Positions 47,750 through 47,951 of a stretch of 47,951 nucleotides of DNA are shown one piece after another. Source of the stretch: Aquidulcibacter paucihalophilus (GTDB lineage: Bacteria > Pseudomonadota > Alphaproteobacteria > Caulobacterales > Aquidulcibacteraceae). The translations under genes were made by a program, and so were the position numbers. The number at the start of each line of letters is the position of its first letter. Positions within the stretch are counted from its first letter, which is position 1. The notes under the pieces are model-generated. The model was given only the letters and a program-made list of their open reading frames with translations, was not told the origin of the DNA and did no database searches. The DNA is taken from positions 1 to 47,951 of the forward strand of contig NZ_NCSQ01000160.1 in assembly GCF_002105465.1 (NCBI RefSeq), written 5' to 3'.

Positions 47750-47951
47750 TGGGCAAAAGCCCAAGTTCCTTGAGGTTGCTCTCCCAGAAGGCGTCAGCCC
47801 CGTCCCAGACCGTGTGCCGCAAAGTACCACAAGGTCCCGTAGGGTCCCCGCTGGGTGGCGCACGCCAAGGTAGGATGGCATTGCTTGGAATGTTTTTCAT
47901 CTAGAAGCGTTTTGGTGCCCATTCTGGTCACCCAACCGCTTCATCCAGTGT
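47750..47951. other. Right-edge non-coding stretch
   Basis: About 200 bases follow the SIMPL gene with no recognised gene. It contains the GGGC/GCCC hairpin directly after the stop; the rest shows nothing that I can name. Confidence 0.3.

Overview
The window is chromosomal DNA of an alphaproteobacterium. The best pointers are a complete S10-spc-alpha ribosomal cluster with adk between secY and rpsM, an ATP12-type F1 assembly chaperone, a TIGR02301-type periplasmic protein, a DUF3297 protein, the gene order rplQ / trypsin-like protease / rarA, and bamD-recN-ligA in a row. This order and the form of the LigA zinc finger recall Caulobacterales or Hyphomonadaceae; that placement is inference, and no species is claimed.

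Layout. 1-7.4 kb: left-edge partial receiver gene, phosphotransferase, purD, a proline-rich one-span protein, then a tight forward run fluC/crcB - rluC-like - HAD phosphatase that meets a voltage-gated channel gene tail to tail. 7.6-15.3 kb: ATP12 chaperone, recG, tesB, an alkyltransferase-like protein, rarA, a Do-type protease and rluE-like. 15.4-29.7 kb (minus strand): the ribosomal cluster rpsJ-rplCDWB-rpsS-rplV-rpsC-rplP-rpmC-rpsQ-rplNXE-rpsNH-rplFR-rpsE-rpmD-rplO-secY-adk-rpsMK-rpoA-rplQ, closed by a strong hairpin terminator. 30.0-33.3 kb: an accessory islet upstream of the S10 promoter region. 33.3-47.8 kb: housekeeping genes again (DUF3297, GNAT, a second proline-rich cysteine protein, PhoX, ligA, recN, bamD, tag, nitronate monooxygenase, TIGR02301, tandem receiver, EamA transporter, SIMPL).

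The islet is the only clearly accessory part. It holds an unrecognised overlapping two-gene unit (membrane-anchored coiled coil plus small soluble partner), the decayed remains of a ChpS/ChpB (MazE/MazF-class) module, an intact Phd-VapC module, an intact RelB-RelE module in the opposite direction, and a 29-codon in-frame chimera of a Phd start and a ChpB tail. Imperfect direct repeats of about 50 bases flank the RelBE segment. It looks like a site where toxin-antitoxin cassettes were inserted, duplicated and eroded between the ribosomal promoter region and DUF3297. The two-gene unit is the best candidate here for something undescribed.

Most other genes are core: ribosome and RNA polymerase synthesis, Sec translocation, purine synthesis, pseudouridylation, fork repair (RecG, RarA, RecN, LigA, Tag) and envelope assembly (BamD, Do protease). 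No tRNA, rRNA, CRISPR array, complete insertion sequence or phage gene was recognised.
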